Assembly: GCA_030737835.1 (NCBI GenBank)
Contig: CM060850.1
Coordinates: forward strand, 11,521,571-11,585,570
Length of the DNA stretch: 64,000 bases
DNA from: Acorus gramineus
Lineage: Eukaryota; Streptophyta; Magnoliopsida; Acorales; Acoraceae
Direction: 5' to 3'
Shown here: piece after piece, positions 23,958 through 33,713 of the stretch
How positions within the stretch are numbered: position 1 is the stretch's first letter
Layout: each line of letters starts with the position of its first letter
Notes under the pieces: model-generated
The model's database searches: none
What the model saw: the letters and a program-made list of their open reading frames with translations, nothing else
What the model was told of the DNA's origin: nothing
Made by a program: the position numbers and the translations under genes

Positions 23958-24945
23958 GACCTAAAGATAATTTTTTAACGCCTTAGATACCTCAAAAAAC
24001 ATAAAAAATTTCATAAATCTAAAAATAGTGGATGAATGTTCACGGGACCCTAATTAATTTTTTCAAAAAAAGTTGATAACAAACAAATAAATAAATAAAT
24101 AAATTTGATACCAAAAACTCGTGGGATGAGATAAGTGGAGTTGCCTTCTTCATGGGTTAAAGGATGGCCCCTTTTTCTTGAAAACACAAAATGCACAATA
24201 GAAAGCAACAATTATATAATGTTTGTCCAATGACATGAGTTTAAAGTTCCATGCTTTTTTTTTTTTTTTAGAAGATGGTAGACAATTGTTATCATAATAT
24301 ATTAATATTGAAGTGTCAAAGATTTGAAATTTGTATTACACAAGGAAAGAAAGATAAGCAAGTAAAAAGAATTGTATGTTGTGGTAATCAAAATTATTGT
24401 ATTGTTGTGTGAGTAAATTTTTTATGAAAATCTTTTATGCTCATGGTCTATACAAAATGCATGGGTCATTAAAAAGTTCACCTGTGTTGAGAGAGGGAAA
24501 AGTAGTCCAAGCTCTCTTGCATCCCCGCAACGTTAGATCATTTTGTAATAACTTTTAATAATTATTGTTGACCTGGAGTTTGAGCTTCTTAATGACCAAA
24601 ATATCTACTAATTGTATTAAATCAACAGACAGACTCACAATGTTCATACTATAAAATTTTAGGAAATGAAACATAAATTTAGCTGACACATGTCTCAGTG
24701 AAAGAGTACATGCTTCATTACAACCTTATTCAGGGAGATAACAAGCAGACGTTGCGGTCACCAACAAATCCAATAAACAAATCTTACGAAGATGTGTGTC
24801 ATTGATTGGTCATGTCACACCAATTATGTGTGATATGTTTATTATAATTTCTTTGCTCAATTATAGGAAACGACAGTAATGACACATTACCTGTAATTGA
24901 TCACAAATTTAAGTATACCTACCATTTTCCAACAAATATTTTTTT
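23958..24945. other. Intergenic DNA
   Basis: AT-rich and stop-rich in all frames. No recognised feature apart from A- and T-runs. Confidence 0.4.
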
Positions 24946-25010
24946 GGGAAAATTAATTAGGGGTCCCTGACCCTATATCCATAATAACAATAAGTCCCTG
25001 CAATGTTTTA
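24946..25010 (+). repeat. MULE left terminal inverted repeat
   Basis: About 65 bp, almost identical to the complement of 29488-29552. The only clear difference at the tip is GGGAAAA versus GGGGAAA. Identity drops after CAATGTTTTA. Confidence 0.88.
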
Positions 25011-25129
25011 CCTTAATCATAAGTCCCCAGTCCCAAAACCTATTATCTTTAGGTCCCTCTGACTAACATCTTCTCAAACGTCCGTTAACAATACCTATTC
25101 TACCCTCCCAATTAAATCGACCCAGAGAC

Positions 25130-25410
25130 CCTCGTCTCTATCCTTCTCTCCCCCAAAAAAACCCTAGCCACTCCTCCTCGTCGACCGTCGCTTCTCCTCC
25201 TTGTTGACCGCCACTTCTCCTCCTTGACCGCTTCTCCATTGACACTGCTACTCCTCCTTGACCCCTTCTCCTCGTCAACCACTTCTCTGCCGCTGCTTCT
25301 CCTCGTCGACCGCTTCTCCTCCTCGATTGCTTCTCCCCTGCTCACGGTGAAGGCCGCTACTAGTCCCTCCCAAGGCGGCGCACCTTCTCCTCTGTGGTAA
25401 GGGATGCCGC
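25130..25410. repeat. CTTCTCCTCC-rich minisatellite inside the MULE
   Basis: Short imperfect units of GCTTCTCCTCCTTGACCG / CCACTTCTCCTCGTCG repeat across the stretch. The long charged open frame read on the minus strand is a low-complexity product of this repeat, not a gene. Confidence 0.65.
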
Positions 25411-25536
25411 CTCCCCTGCTCACGGACAATATTTTTGTGGATGTTTATTTTTATGAGGTTTATTTTTGTGGATGTGAGATCTGTTTTTTGTGTTGAATTT
25501 TGATTTTTTTTTTTTTTGGAAGTGGGTGTTGGATTA

Positions 25537-26771
25537 TGGGAAGATCTTCTCGTTGTTCTAAAAGGGATTCAAGATCTGATTTAAGGAAACCAATTAAACT
25601 AGTATGTGCTTAACATTTTTCAATATATGATTCACTATTACATTATTATTTTATATATTATTTACTTGGGATTCCTTTTACAGAGTTGGTGTTGTAGTTT
25701 TGATATTTTTATGAGGTTTATTTATTATTAAAAAATTAGTTATGAATACTGTGTAAACATTTGGGTTGTTTGATAGTGATCTTCGCAAAATTAAGCCTTG
25801 AATGGGCATTTGATTCCTCTGTTTTGAAAATATAATGCAAACATCATGGAAGGTGTATATGAAAATATTCAAAATAAGTAGTTTTATTTGATTAATAAAA
25901 CCTGGTTTATTCATCATCATTCTTATAAAGAGGTCAATTTTTCAAGCTCAGTCAAAATATCTTCGAAATATGTTCAGTACATATGTTGTAGACAATTTGG
26001 GGAATAGATTTTGTCTTGATTGATTGCGTTGTTGTACTGTTTATAAATGTTCAAAAGTTTTATAGTTCTTTCATATGTGAATCTAAAATTCTATCTAAAC
26101 AAATTCCTGTTTCATATCATAATACACCATGCTTTTTTTAAAAAAAATCCTAAAGTGGACACATTACAACACACATTTACACATTTTGAATTCCCTTCCC
26201 CAAAAGAGAATACTAGTGTAAAAGCTCATGCACTAGAAACCAAGACTTCAGTGATAAACCATACAAATTAAGGAAAGTTGAAGATAATTAAATAAATTGT
26301 AGAATATAAGTCTAAATTTAATTAACCTAAAACGATACGGGAATCCCGGTTCTTTAATTAACCTAAAGCATACGTAGTGGTTCATACTAAATTTAATTGG
26401 TATAAGCCACTACGTATGTTATGTTTATCTAATTTTTCTTCTTCTTGTACACCGTTATTCTCTTCTTGTACATTTTTATGCTTCTTTGATACACTGTTAT
26501 GCTTTATATGTACACTGGTAAATCATTATTCTAATTATGTAGTATGAGGGACTGTCCACCACTGTTTCTAACATTTTTTTTTCACGTTGTCAGGTTGAAA
26601 TACAGCGAGCACCTCATAAAAGGAACGAACATGGATTTTGAACAAAAAGACATTCCAAGGTTCCAAGGGGAGTATGCAATCAAAGTCATTCAAAAAGCTA
26701 AAGAGAGTGAGAATCGGATAAAGAAAATACAAAAAGACAGTGAAACATATAAAAAGCAAATGTGTTTGTAA
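25537..26771 (+). CDS. Possible second MULE gene (hypothetical, spliced)
   Basis: I do not recognise the product. An ATG at about 25537 opens MGRSSRCSKRDSRSDLRKPI, followed at about 25603 by a good splice donor (GTATGTGC). A good acceptor (TTGTCAG) near 26592 precedes a lysine- and glutamate-rich stretch (KDIPRFQGEYAIKVIQKAKE..RIKKIQKDSETYKK) that ends at a stop at 26769-26771 and looks like a coiled coil. The two exons do not join in frame for that reading, so a further exon or a different junction is needed. The gene would be convergent with the transposase, the arrangement of mudrA and mudrB in maize MuDR. That parallel is inference and no sequence similarity to mudrB is claimed. Confidence 0.3.
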
Positions 26772-26879
26772 TATAATTTGGTGGTGGTGTAATGTGTTGT
26801 ACTATTTTACATCGGTGGTGGTGAAGTTTAATATGGTGCTGATGTTTTATATATTTTGAACAATATATTTTGAACAGTT

Positions 26880-27310
26880 TTTATCAGAAAATGTTTTAAA
26901 TGCATGTTATGTACACTGTTATTCAATATGTGCACACTGTTGTGGATGCTACAGGTTTTCTATGTTATAATATGTACACTTCTATGCAGTATGTGTACCA
27001 TGTTGTGGATGTTACAGGTTTGGTATTTGACATTGTGTACACTGTTATGTAGCATATGTACACTGTTATAGATGTTACAGATTCTGACTGTTATTGTTAT
27101 AAATGTTACAGAATATGTCTGTTACATTGTGTACATTGTTATGGAGCATATGTACACTGTTATAGATGTTACAGGTTCTGTCTATTACATTGTGTACACT
27201 GCTATGTAGCATATGTACACTGCTATGCAACATATGTACACTGTTATGCAGAATATGTACACTGTTATAAATATTAATAGATATTACAGGTTCAAACATG
27301 TACACTGATA
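26880..27310. repeat. TGTACACTGTTATG minisatellite inside the MULE
   Basis: The phrase ATATGTACACTGTTATG and GATGTTACAGGTTCTG(T) alternates about eight times in units of roughly 20-65 bp. It lies between the 3' ends of the two convergent coding regions. Cysteine- and tyrosine-rich open frames here are repeat artefacts. Confidence 0.8.
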
Positions 27311-27421
27311 ATGCGCTACAAGAAATAAGCAAACGTATAGATTCAAACATACATGAATATATCATTCATGTTATACATCATTAAGTTCTCAAATATTTGA
27401 TTGTGAAAGATACATCATTCT

Positions 27422-28460
27422 TCAACGGCCACTGGATTCCTGCATGTCTTCTTCTTGTGTCCAAATCCCTTACACCTCGAACATCGATTGTGAGTTATTG
27501 CATCTGGATCTTCCTGTGACTCTATTCTCTTTTTCTTCTTCCTCCCTGGCCTGATCTTCGTGAACGGAGGTTTGATCAATATGTTTCCTTCCTCCTCCTC
27601 AGCCGGTCTCTAAACGCCCACCACAGGTAGGATTGCACCTGCATATGCTTGGCGGAAAGTATCCGATAGAAAATACAGTGAACAATAATCATCGTCTTGA
27701 TTTGAAAGTAAGGACCCAACCCCACTCTAGAGCAATGTACACGCCATCCACATGAAGGAATCTTACACTTAACTGTCACCTTTACTTTGTCATTCTTCAC
27801 GTACTCAAAATCAAATGAATGTGCTATGGCATAATTGGTCAGCTGAATTCGAAAATCTTCGACATCTTCAAACTGTTGATTGATTGAATGAATGCAGTTA
27901 TCCCAAAAACTTGTGAGCATCCCATTTGACGTACTCCCACAAATGGCTTCCCCTTGGGTGACCATGCTACAAGATGTAGGTGCAGTATTTGCCATGTTCA
28001 CTTGAACTGTGTTGGACATCCTGCAATTCATTTTAATTATGAGATGCATTAGGTATAATAATATATACAACACTTTTATATCTATCTGTGTACACTATTA
28101 GTAATATGTGTACACTAATAAAATTCCTATAAAATGACTATAAAGGAGTATAACATATTTTTACCTTATTCCTTCATCTCCATCACAAGTTTGTCCATCA
28201 TTGAGGGTAACATAGATCTCGACAACCATAGCCCCACACATCTTATGGATGTCGTACATCTTCTCTACGGCCTTATCATTCCCAATAGTGGGTTTAATAA
28301 TTGTTTTCCCTGAAATTTCATACTTCAGAATAACTTTGGCCGCATCGAATCCCCATCTTTCCACTAATTCATTGACAATGTAAGCATACGTTGTTGTTCT
28401 ACATATGCTAACTACCTCGGCATCATCCATATATGTACAAGCTGCTATGATTGGTTCCAT
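27422..28460 (-). pseudogene. MURA-type MULE transposase, catalytic core deleted
   Basis: On the minus strand three pieces of a plant MULE transposase follow in order. First is a PB1-like N-terminal region at 28460-28161. Next is the MuDR DNA-binding region at about 28020-27700 (FEDVEDFRIQLTNYAIAHSF, then KVKVTVKCKIPSCGWRVHCS). Last is a C-terminal tail at about 27640-27422 with KPPFTKIRPGRKKKKRIESQ and a CCHC zinc knuckle CSRCKGFGHKKKTC. The DDE catalytic domain and SWIM finger that normally lie between the second and third pieces are absent, with the break near 27690 and a frame change after it. No active transposase can be made; movement would need an enzyme from elsewhere. Confidence 0.85.
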
Positions 28461-28982
28461 TCTTCAACAATGATAAATTAATCTACAAATATTAAAAGAC
28501 AACTAACATGAATTTCATGTTTTCAACATATTATAACATGCATGTACATTTAACCACTTTTCACACATAAACTGACAATAATCCACTGTTATTGTGTACA
28601 TTATTACAAAGAACATCTTTTCATGTTTTTATCATATTGTAACATGCATACTCATTGCCTAGTTAACATAGAAAACACACAATGTGCTTAATGTACATTG
28701 TTAGGTTCACTGTGCACACTATTAATAATCACACTTTGAGAATCTTTTAGTTCAAAAATATATACAACTATATAAAGAGAGAAACTTTAAAAATTTCATA
28801 ATTCCAGAACATGCACGACCACATAAAACTGAAAATCATCGCACACTATGTCATGTACTATATGTGTACACTAATAAGCACACTGTGTACACCCTTACAC
28901 TTTCATATTTCTGAAAACTCTCCAGATTAGAAACATTTATACAAACATCTAAGATGCATAATATCAACACTATAACACTGAA

Positions 28983-28986
<4 letters not shown>

Positions 28987-29064
<78 letters not shown>
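28987..29064. repeat. (TA)n microsatellite
   Basis: An uninterrupted run of about 39 AT dinucleotides inside the right part of the MULE. Tyr-Ile repeat frames across it are artefacts. A self-complementary run like this can form cruciforms and is prone to length change and assembly error. Confidence 0.95.
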
Positions 29065-29066
<2 letters not shown>

Positions 29067-29099
29067 CTTTGAACAATCAATAAAAACATACATTGGTGA

Positions 29100-29330
29100 C
29101 TCCGGGAGTGAGAATCAATCGATCCGGGTCCGGGGCAAGATCCGTGGTCAAGATCGGAGGTCGGGGTCGTGGGAGGGGGTGGGGGTCGCGGGAGGGGGTG
29201 GGAGGTGCGGATGGGATCGCGGGAGGGGGTGGGAGGCGGTCGGGGGAGGTTGGGGGATGCAATGGGAGGTGCGGGAGGCACGGTGGAGGGGGCCAGTGGA
29301 GGTGGTCTCACATTCTCATCTTATGTTGAG
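29100..29330. repeat. G-rich minisatellite
   Basis: Imperfect GGGAGGGGGTGGGAGGTGCGG units repeat within a strongly G-rich plus strand. Overlapping open frames on both strands reflect composition. Runs of four or more Gs could form quadruplexes. Confidence 0.75.
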
Positions 29331-29487
29331 TTTTGGGAGAGAAAGAGACATGTTGGGGAAGAAGGAGAAAGCAAAGAGAAAGGTTAAGTTGAGGGTAAAA
29401 GAGGAATAAAAACAACAGATTGCATGAAAAAAAGATGGAAGGACCTAAACAAAATACCACCACTAACTGAGGGACCTAAAGAAAACT

Positions 29488-29552
29488 TAAAACATTGCAG
29501 GGACTTATTGTTATTATGGATATAGGGTCAGGGACCCCTAATTAATTTCCCC
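29488..29552 (-). repeat. MULE right terminal inverted repeat
   Basis: Complement of 24946-25010 over about 65 bp. It is followed directly by TATCTTTTT, the right copy of the 9-bp target duplication. Confidence 0.88.
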
Positions 29553-30015
29553 TATCTTTTTTTTTGTTTTTTTTTTTTAATTTTAAGTCCCTACAAATTA
29601 TTGAATTTATGAATTAATACCTGGATTCTTTATATTTATTTTTGAGTACCTAAACTTTGAATGATTGTTTGTCAATTAGTCCCTAGCCCAAACCAACGTT
29701 AGTATTTTCGGGGAATATGCCATGTGAAGTTAAGTTGTCTTCTCTAATTTTTAAAAAAATTCCCAAACTATCCTTGCCCATTAAGCCAGTGACGTCCCAC
29801 CTCTCCATTTTTTACGTCCCACCTCTCCATTTTTTTTACTTTTATTTTTTGAGGGAGCTTGGATGACATTATTGGATTGAAAATTACATGTTATACTAAT
29901 AAAATCCTTGTATTGCAGAGTAAATCATTTTGTTTCCTTTAAATTTCTCAGTTTTTTCAGTAATTCATTTGCAACTACTGAAAACTAAAAGTTCTCTCTT
30001 CCTTGATTTAAACTA
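29553..30015. other. Intergenic DNA with MITE-like fragment
   Basis: At 29580-29710 there are AGTCCCTA-type phrases in both directions (TTTTAAGTCCCTAC, TTAGTCCCTAGCC) suggesting a degraded MULE-like MITE. A 23-nt direct duplication (GTCCCACCTCTCCATTTTTT) lies at about 29795-29835. No gene. Confidence 0.4.
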
Positions 30016-31357
30016 AGGTGCTGTTTGGCAGCACTGATTATAAGCATTTATCAGGCTTAAAGCTGAAAATAAGCTTTAAGTGTGTTTGGTAAGGGTTTAA
30101 ATAAGCTCTTATGTTAAAAAAAACCAAACGCGTTCAGATAAATATCCTCGGATTTATTCAGCTGAAACCCGACCACTTATTAATCCGCAGTCGCCGATCT
30201 TATATTTTACGCGGATGTAAAATGACATTTGTACCCCTGAAACTTACCCCATATTACGCCTGGTATATAAGGTCGAAAGAGAGGTGCTCTCTCTCTCTCC
30301 TCACCCCTCTCTCTTCGTCGACTCCTTCGAAGAAACACAAAAAGGGATCGACAGCTGAAACCCTAATCGACCGAACGGACGACCTCGGCCTTCTCTTTGC
30401 GCCAAATAACCCCAAAATGCAAACCCTAATCGATGTGTGTTAACCCCTCTCTCTGTTCTCGCCATCCCTGATCGCCGGACAGTTACCACCATCGCGGAAC
30501 CGCATCTCCATCTCCGTCTCCGTGGTCCGATTTTTTTTTACCATCTCCGTCTCCGTCTCCGTGGTCCGTGGTCCGCATCTCCATCGCCGGACAGTTACCA
30601 CCGCATCTCCATCTCCGTCTCCGTGGTCCGTGGTCCGCATCTCCATCGCCGGACAGTTACCACCGCATCTCCATCTCCGTCTCCGTGGTCTGATTTTTTT
30701 TTACCATCTCCGTCTCCGTCTCCGTGGTCCGCATCTCCATCTCCGTCTCCGTGGTCTGATTTTTTTTTACCATCTCCGTCTCCGTGGTCCGTGGTCCGCA
30801 TCTCCATCGCCGGACAGTTACCACCAAAACAGGAACCGCATCTCCATATATATTTTTTATTTGAAGATTTTTTTTTTAAACGATTGTATTATGTGTTTGC
30901 AGTCCAATTGAGGAGTCTTTACAATCCTACGAGATATGCGAAAATATATAAATATCAGAGTTTTTAACGGATTAAACAAGAAACATATTGATTTTCAATG
31001 TGGGTAACCAGACGCAAGTTTATTTTGGTTCTAACCAGGGTAGTAGTGGTTGACGTATTTTTAACATGTTTTAATAGAACAATCTTTAATATCTCAAAAA
31101 AAAAAAAAAAATTGTTTTCTTCATTTCATCAAACATCAAAATAACATTCAGCACTTATAAAATGGACCCAAATACCCTTCTAATAAGCACATATGTCACT
31201 TGGTTAACCAAACACACTTATCTAAATAACTGCATAAAAGTATCCGTTCAACCAAACGCTTTTATTACTGAACTCTTAAAGATTATCATCATAACCTCTT
31301 TCTGCACTTATTAATCAGCACTTAAAATCCGCTTTCCGCCACTGCCAAACAGCACCT
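30016..31357. mobile_element. GTGCTGTTTGG-ended element, copy 2 (1.34 kb)
   Basis: Clean inverted ends: AGGTGCTGTTTGGCAGCACTG on the left and CACTGCCAAACAGCACCT on the right. The terminal 200 bp on each side match copy 1 at 16449-17662. The flanks carry similar 26-bp direct repeats (29985-30010, CTAAAAGTTCTCTCTTCC; 31356-31382, CTAAAAGTTCACTCTTTCC), perhaps a diverged target duplication. The centre holds a minisatellite and no transposase. Confidence 0.72.
30480..30835. repeat. CATCTCCATCTCCGTCTCCG minisatellite
   Basis: Units built from CATCTCCATCTCCGTCTCCG, TGGTCCG and CGCCGGACAGTTACCACCG repeat across 350 bp in nested higher-order blocks, some with a GATTTTTTTTTACC spacer. Long Ser/Pro-rich and Asp/Gly-rich frames on opposite strands are products of the repeat. 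Confidence 0.85.
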
Positions 31358-31423
31358 AAAAGTTCACTCTTTCCTTAATTTTTATTATACTAACTATCCA
31401 CAATTATTAATGGGTATGGGGGT

Positions 31424-31610
31424 TTGAGCCACATCATGACGAATTTGGGGCTTGTCACGAGGAGTACATCGGTCTGTGCGAACTACGCATACACGCCCTT
31501 AAAAGGTGAATATGCGATGATGAGGGCTTTAAGCCACATCATGTCGGATTTGGGGCTTGTCACGAGGAGTACATGTGTCTATGCGAACCACGTATATACG
31601 GCCTTAAAAG
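31424..31610 (-). pseudogene. Twice-repeated scrap of a sulfotransferase P-loop region
   Basis: On the minus strand both units (about 31425-31510 and 31530-31610, period about 103 bp) read like the PAPS-binding part of a SOT. The right unit gives THVLLVTSPKSDMMWLKALI, aligning with TDVLLATSPKSGTVWLKALV of the intact gene. GT of the P-loop has become DM in the right unit. Both units also continue with the same degenerate sequence (CCTTAAAAGGTRAATATGC). The rest of the gene is absent. The tandem duplication therefore happened after the fragment had already decayed or been cut out. Confidence 0.75.
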
Positions 31611-31741
31611 GTAAATATGCATCGATAAAGAAAACATATAGTACAATGAGGTATATGTTTCAATGAGCTGATATGCTTTTTTTATCGATACATATACCTC
31701 AATAAATGATGTATAAAAACAGTTCGCACGGATTACACCAA

Positions 31742-31742
<1 letters not shown>

Positions 31743-31806
<64 letters not shown>
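31743..31806. repeat. (TA)n microsatellite, left of GC-rich element
   Basis: About 32 dinucleotides ending directly at GGGGCCCGATGGGG. A shorter (TA)n tract lies on the other side at 32291-32328. Confidence 0.95.
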
Positions 31807-31809
<3 letters not shown>

Positions 31810-32283
31810 GCCCGATGGGGTGCGCCCGTGCGCACGGTGCACCCCATCGTGCGCCCCTAACGTCGACCGTGCGATCGACGAGTACGTCGATCGCACGGTC
31901 GACGTTTTTTTTTAAAAAAAACAAAAAAACGAAAAAACACAGTCGTCGACGATCGCGACTGCACCGACCCCGTCACCCCCGTCGTCGCCCCCGTCACCCC
32001 CCGTCGTCGCCCCCGTCACCCCCGTCGTCGCCCTCGCCCCCGTCGTCGACGTCGTCGCCCCCGTTGTCGACCCCGTCGTCGTCGCCCCCCGTCGTCGCCC
32101 CCCGTCGACATCGTCGCCCCCGTCGTCGACCCCGTCGACGTCGTCGCCCCCCCGTTGACGCCCCCCGTCGTCGACCCCCGTCACCCCTGTCGACGGGGAC
32201 GTTTTTTTTTTTTTTTTTTTTTTTAAACGTCGACCGTGCGATCGACGGTCGACGACGGGGGCGCACCCCATCGCCCCCGTATG

Positions 32284-32290
<7 letters not shown>
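31807..32290. mobile_element. GC-rich foldback element set in TA repeats
   Basis: Very GC-rich DNA flanked on both sides by (TA)n. The ends are inverted: CGATGGGGTGCGCCC near 31813 and its complement GGGCGCACCCCATCG near 32258. Just inside, CGTCGACCGTGCGATCGACG is present three times, twice as a perfect hairpin at 31859-31906 and once near 32228. The core (31950-32200) is an irregular array of GTCGTCGCCCCC. T/A runs lie between core and ends. No meaningful coding is seen; Ser/Pro/Arg-rich frames are repeat artefacts. I do not recognise the family. Confidence 0.6.
31859..31906. other. Perfect 22-bp-arm hairpin
   Basis: The arm beginning AACGTCGACCGTGCGATCG is followed, after a 4-base AGTA loop, by its exact complement over all 22 bases. 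Such a perfect palindrome in DNA otherwise full of mutated repeats suggests a recent origin or a role in element mobility. Confidence 0.9.
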
Positions 32291-32330
<40 letters not shown>

Positions 32331-32332
<2 letters not shown>

Positions 32333-33713
32333 TTTTGTATTTCAGCAATATCAATATCTCTTTATTTTCACATATTCTGATATATTAATATCAACGTATT
32401 CTTTGTAAACAAGCAAATTTTTTTGTTTTATTCACCCCTATTTCACCTCTATTAATATTACCAAATCGGGTCTTAGAAATTACTGTGACTGCTGTTTGCG
32501 TCTATTAATATACCGAAAATGTTAGGCTAGCCAGCCACGCATATGAATATGTTTTTCATAAGATGGGGGAAATTTGAATGAAATAGAGAGGGTGTTTAAG
32601 GGTTGTGATTCTCCACAATTACCATAGTAAATTGAGGATGAGTAACACCCTCAATTGAGGGTTAGTTTTTATGAAATTGTCCATCATTAACATGAGAAAG
32701 AAAAAAAAAAAATGTACACAGATTAAGTCACTTTCACTTGATTCAAATTAATACACCAAACTGTATTTCTCTATGAGTATAACATATGTGGACACGAATA
32801 TCAATAGCAATTGTCATCATTTGATCAATTCAAATGATGGATTGAGTCACGCTGGATCAATCTGGTTGATTAGTCCCTTATCATGGATTCTCACGTGGAT
32901 AACGCACTTGATAGGCACGTGTCAATTTTTTAAAATGAGATTGTGAGTTAGAATTCATGAATAATTTAGTTCTACAAAGGAGTTGTTAAATTCAATTTAT
33001 GAATTATTCAGTTCATTAATTCATGTAAACTGAGTTTAGTTAAAATAAAACTCATTTTAGTTTAATGAAAAAGTTGTATCATATCAATATTCAATTTAGT
33101 CCCGCTACAAAAATTTCATTTCGATGTCATATTTTTTAATTCAATTTATGCGGTTGCAGGTTTAATTTGATTTGTACAAATTATTTAATTTGATTTATAT
33201 GATTATTAAGTTTGATTTATAAATAATTTAATTCGATGCAATTGTTCAGCTCGATTCATATATAAACTGTTCATTTAGTCGTTCATCGCACTTACAAGTT
33301 ATATATATCAATTAATGTGTCAACCGTACCCTCTAATTAAGGCTCTAACTGGCAATGTATCTGGTCTCCAACAAAATTGTCACAGTATCAGAGACTGATT
33401 GATACAAACATTGACAGATAAAAGGACATTTACCCAAGCTTGACAGATAAAAGGATTCCACCACATAAAAGGATTCCACCACAAACACCATAAACCACCA
33501 CAACTTTAAAACACGTATAGGCAAAAACTTGAAAAAAAGAAGGAAAACCAAATTGTGTGAAACATGTCTAGGTTGAGAAGACTATTTCTGTCTGTTTGTC
33601 TCGATCCTATAAAAAATTCTTTCAAATAATCGTCAACAAACAGGTGGGTAAGTCAGCGTCAAGACTCGAGCTCAAGACTTATCGATAACACCGTTAAACC
33701 TTGAACTGTTGTG
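32331..33713. other. Intergenic DNA
   Basis: AT-rich and stop-rich. At 33410-33490 AAAGGATTCCACCACA occurs twice in tandem. It ends at the 3' flank of the sulfotransferase pseudogene. No gene recognised. Confidence 0.4.

Larger units (their letters stand above)
24946..29552. mobile_element. Mutator-like (MULE) transposon, internally deleted, 4.6 kb
   Basis: Terminal inverted repeats of about 65 bp run inward from both ends (GGGAAAATTAATTAGGGGTC on the left; the right end is its complement starting GGGGAAATTAATTAGGGGTC). They continue near-identically through CCATAATAACAATAAGTCCC. The flanks give a 9-bp target duplication with one mismatch (TATTTTTTT at 24937-24945, TATCTTTTT at 29553-29561), the size expected for Mutator elements. 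Inside, on the minus strand, are the N-terminal and C-terminal parts of a MURA-type transposase with the catalytic middle missing. On the plus strand is a possible convergent second gene. Minisatellites and a (TA)n tract fill the rest. Confidence 0.88.

Noticed and set aside
26880..27310. Regularly spaced repeats resembling a CRISPR array
   Set aside because: Spacers are themselves repeats, units vary in length, and the context is a plant MULE.
27056..27365. Cys/Tyr-rich repeat protein
   Set aside because: Encoded by the TGTACACTGTTATG minisatellite; same period in DNA and protein.
28851..29409. Tyr-Ile repeat proteins and Gly/Arg-rich proteins
   Set aside because: Products of a (TA)n tract and a G-rich minisatellite read in every frame.
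30437..30967. 176-residue Ser/Pro/His-rich frame
   Set aside because: Encoded by the CATCTCCATCTCCG minisatellite inside a transposable element; all three plus frames give similar low-complexity products.
31815..32408. 197-residue Arg/Pro/Ser-rich frame and Asp/Gly-rich antisense frames
   Set aside because: Artefacts of GTCGTCGCCCCC repeats in the foldback element.
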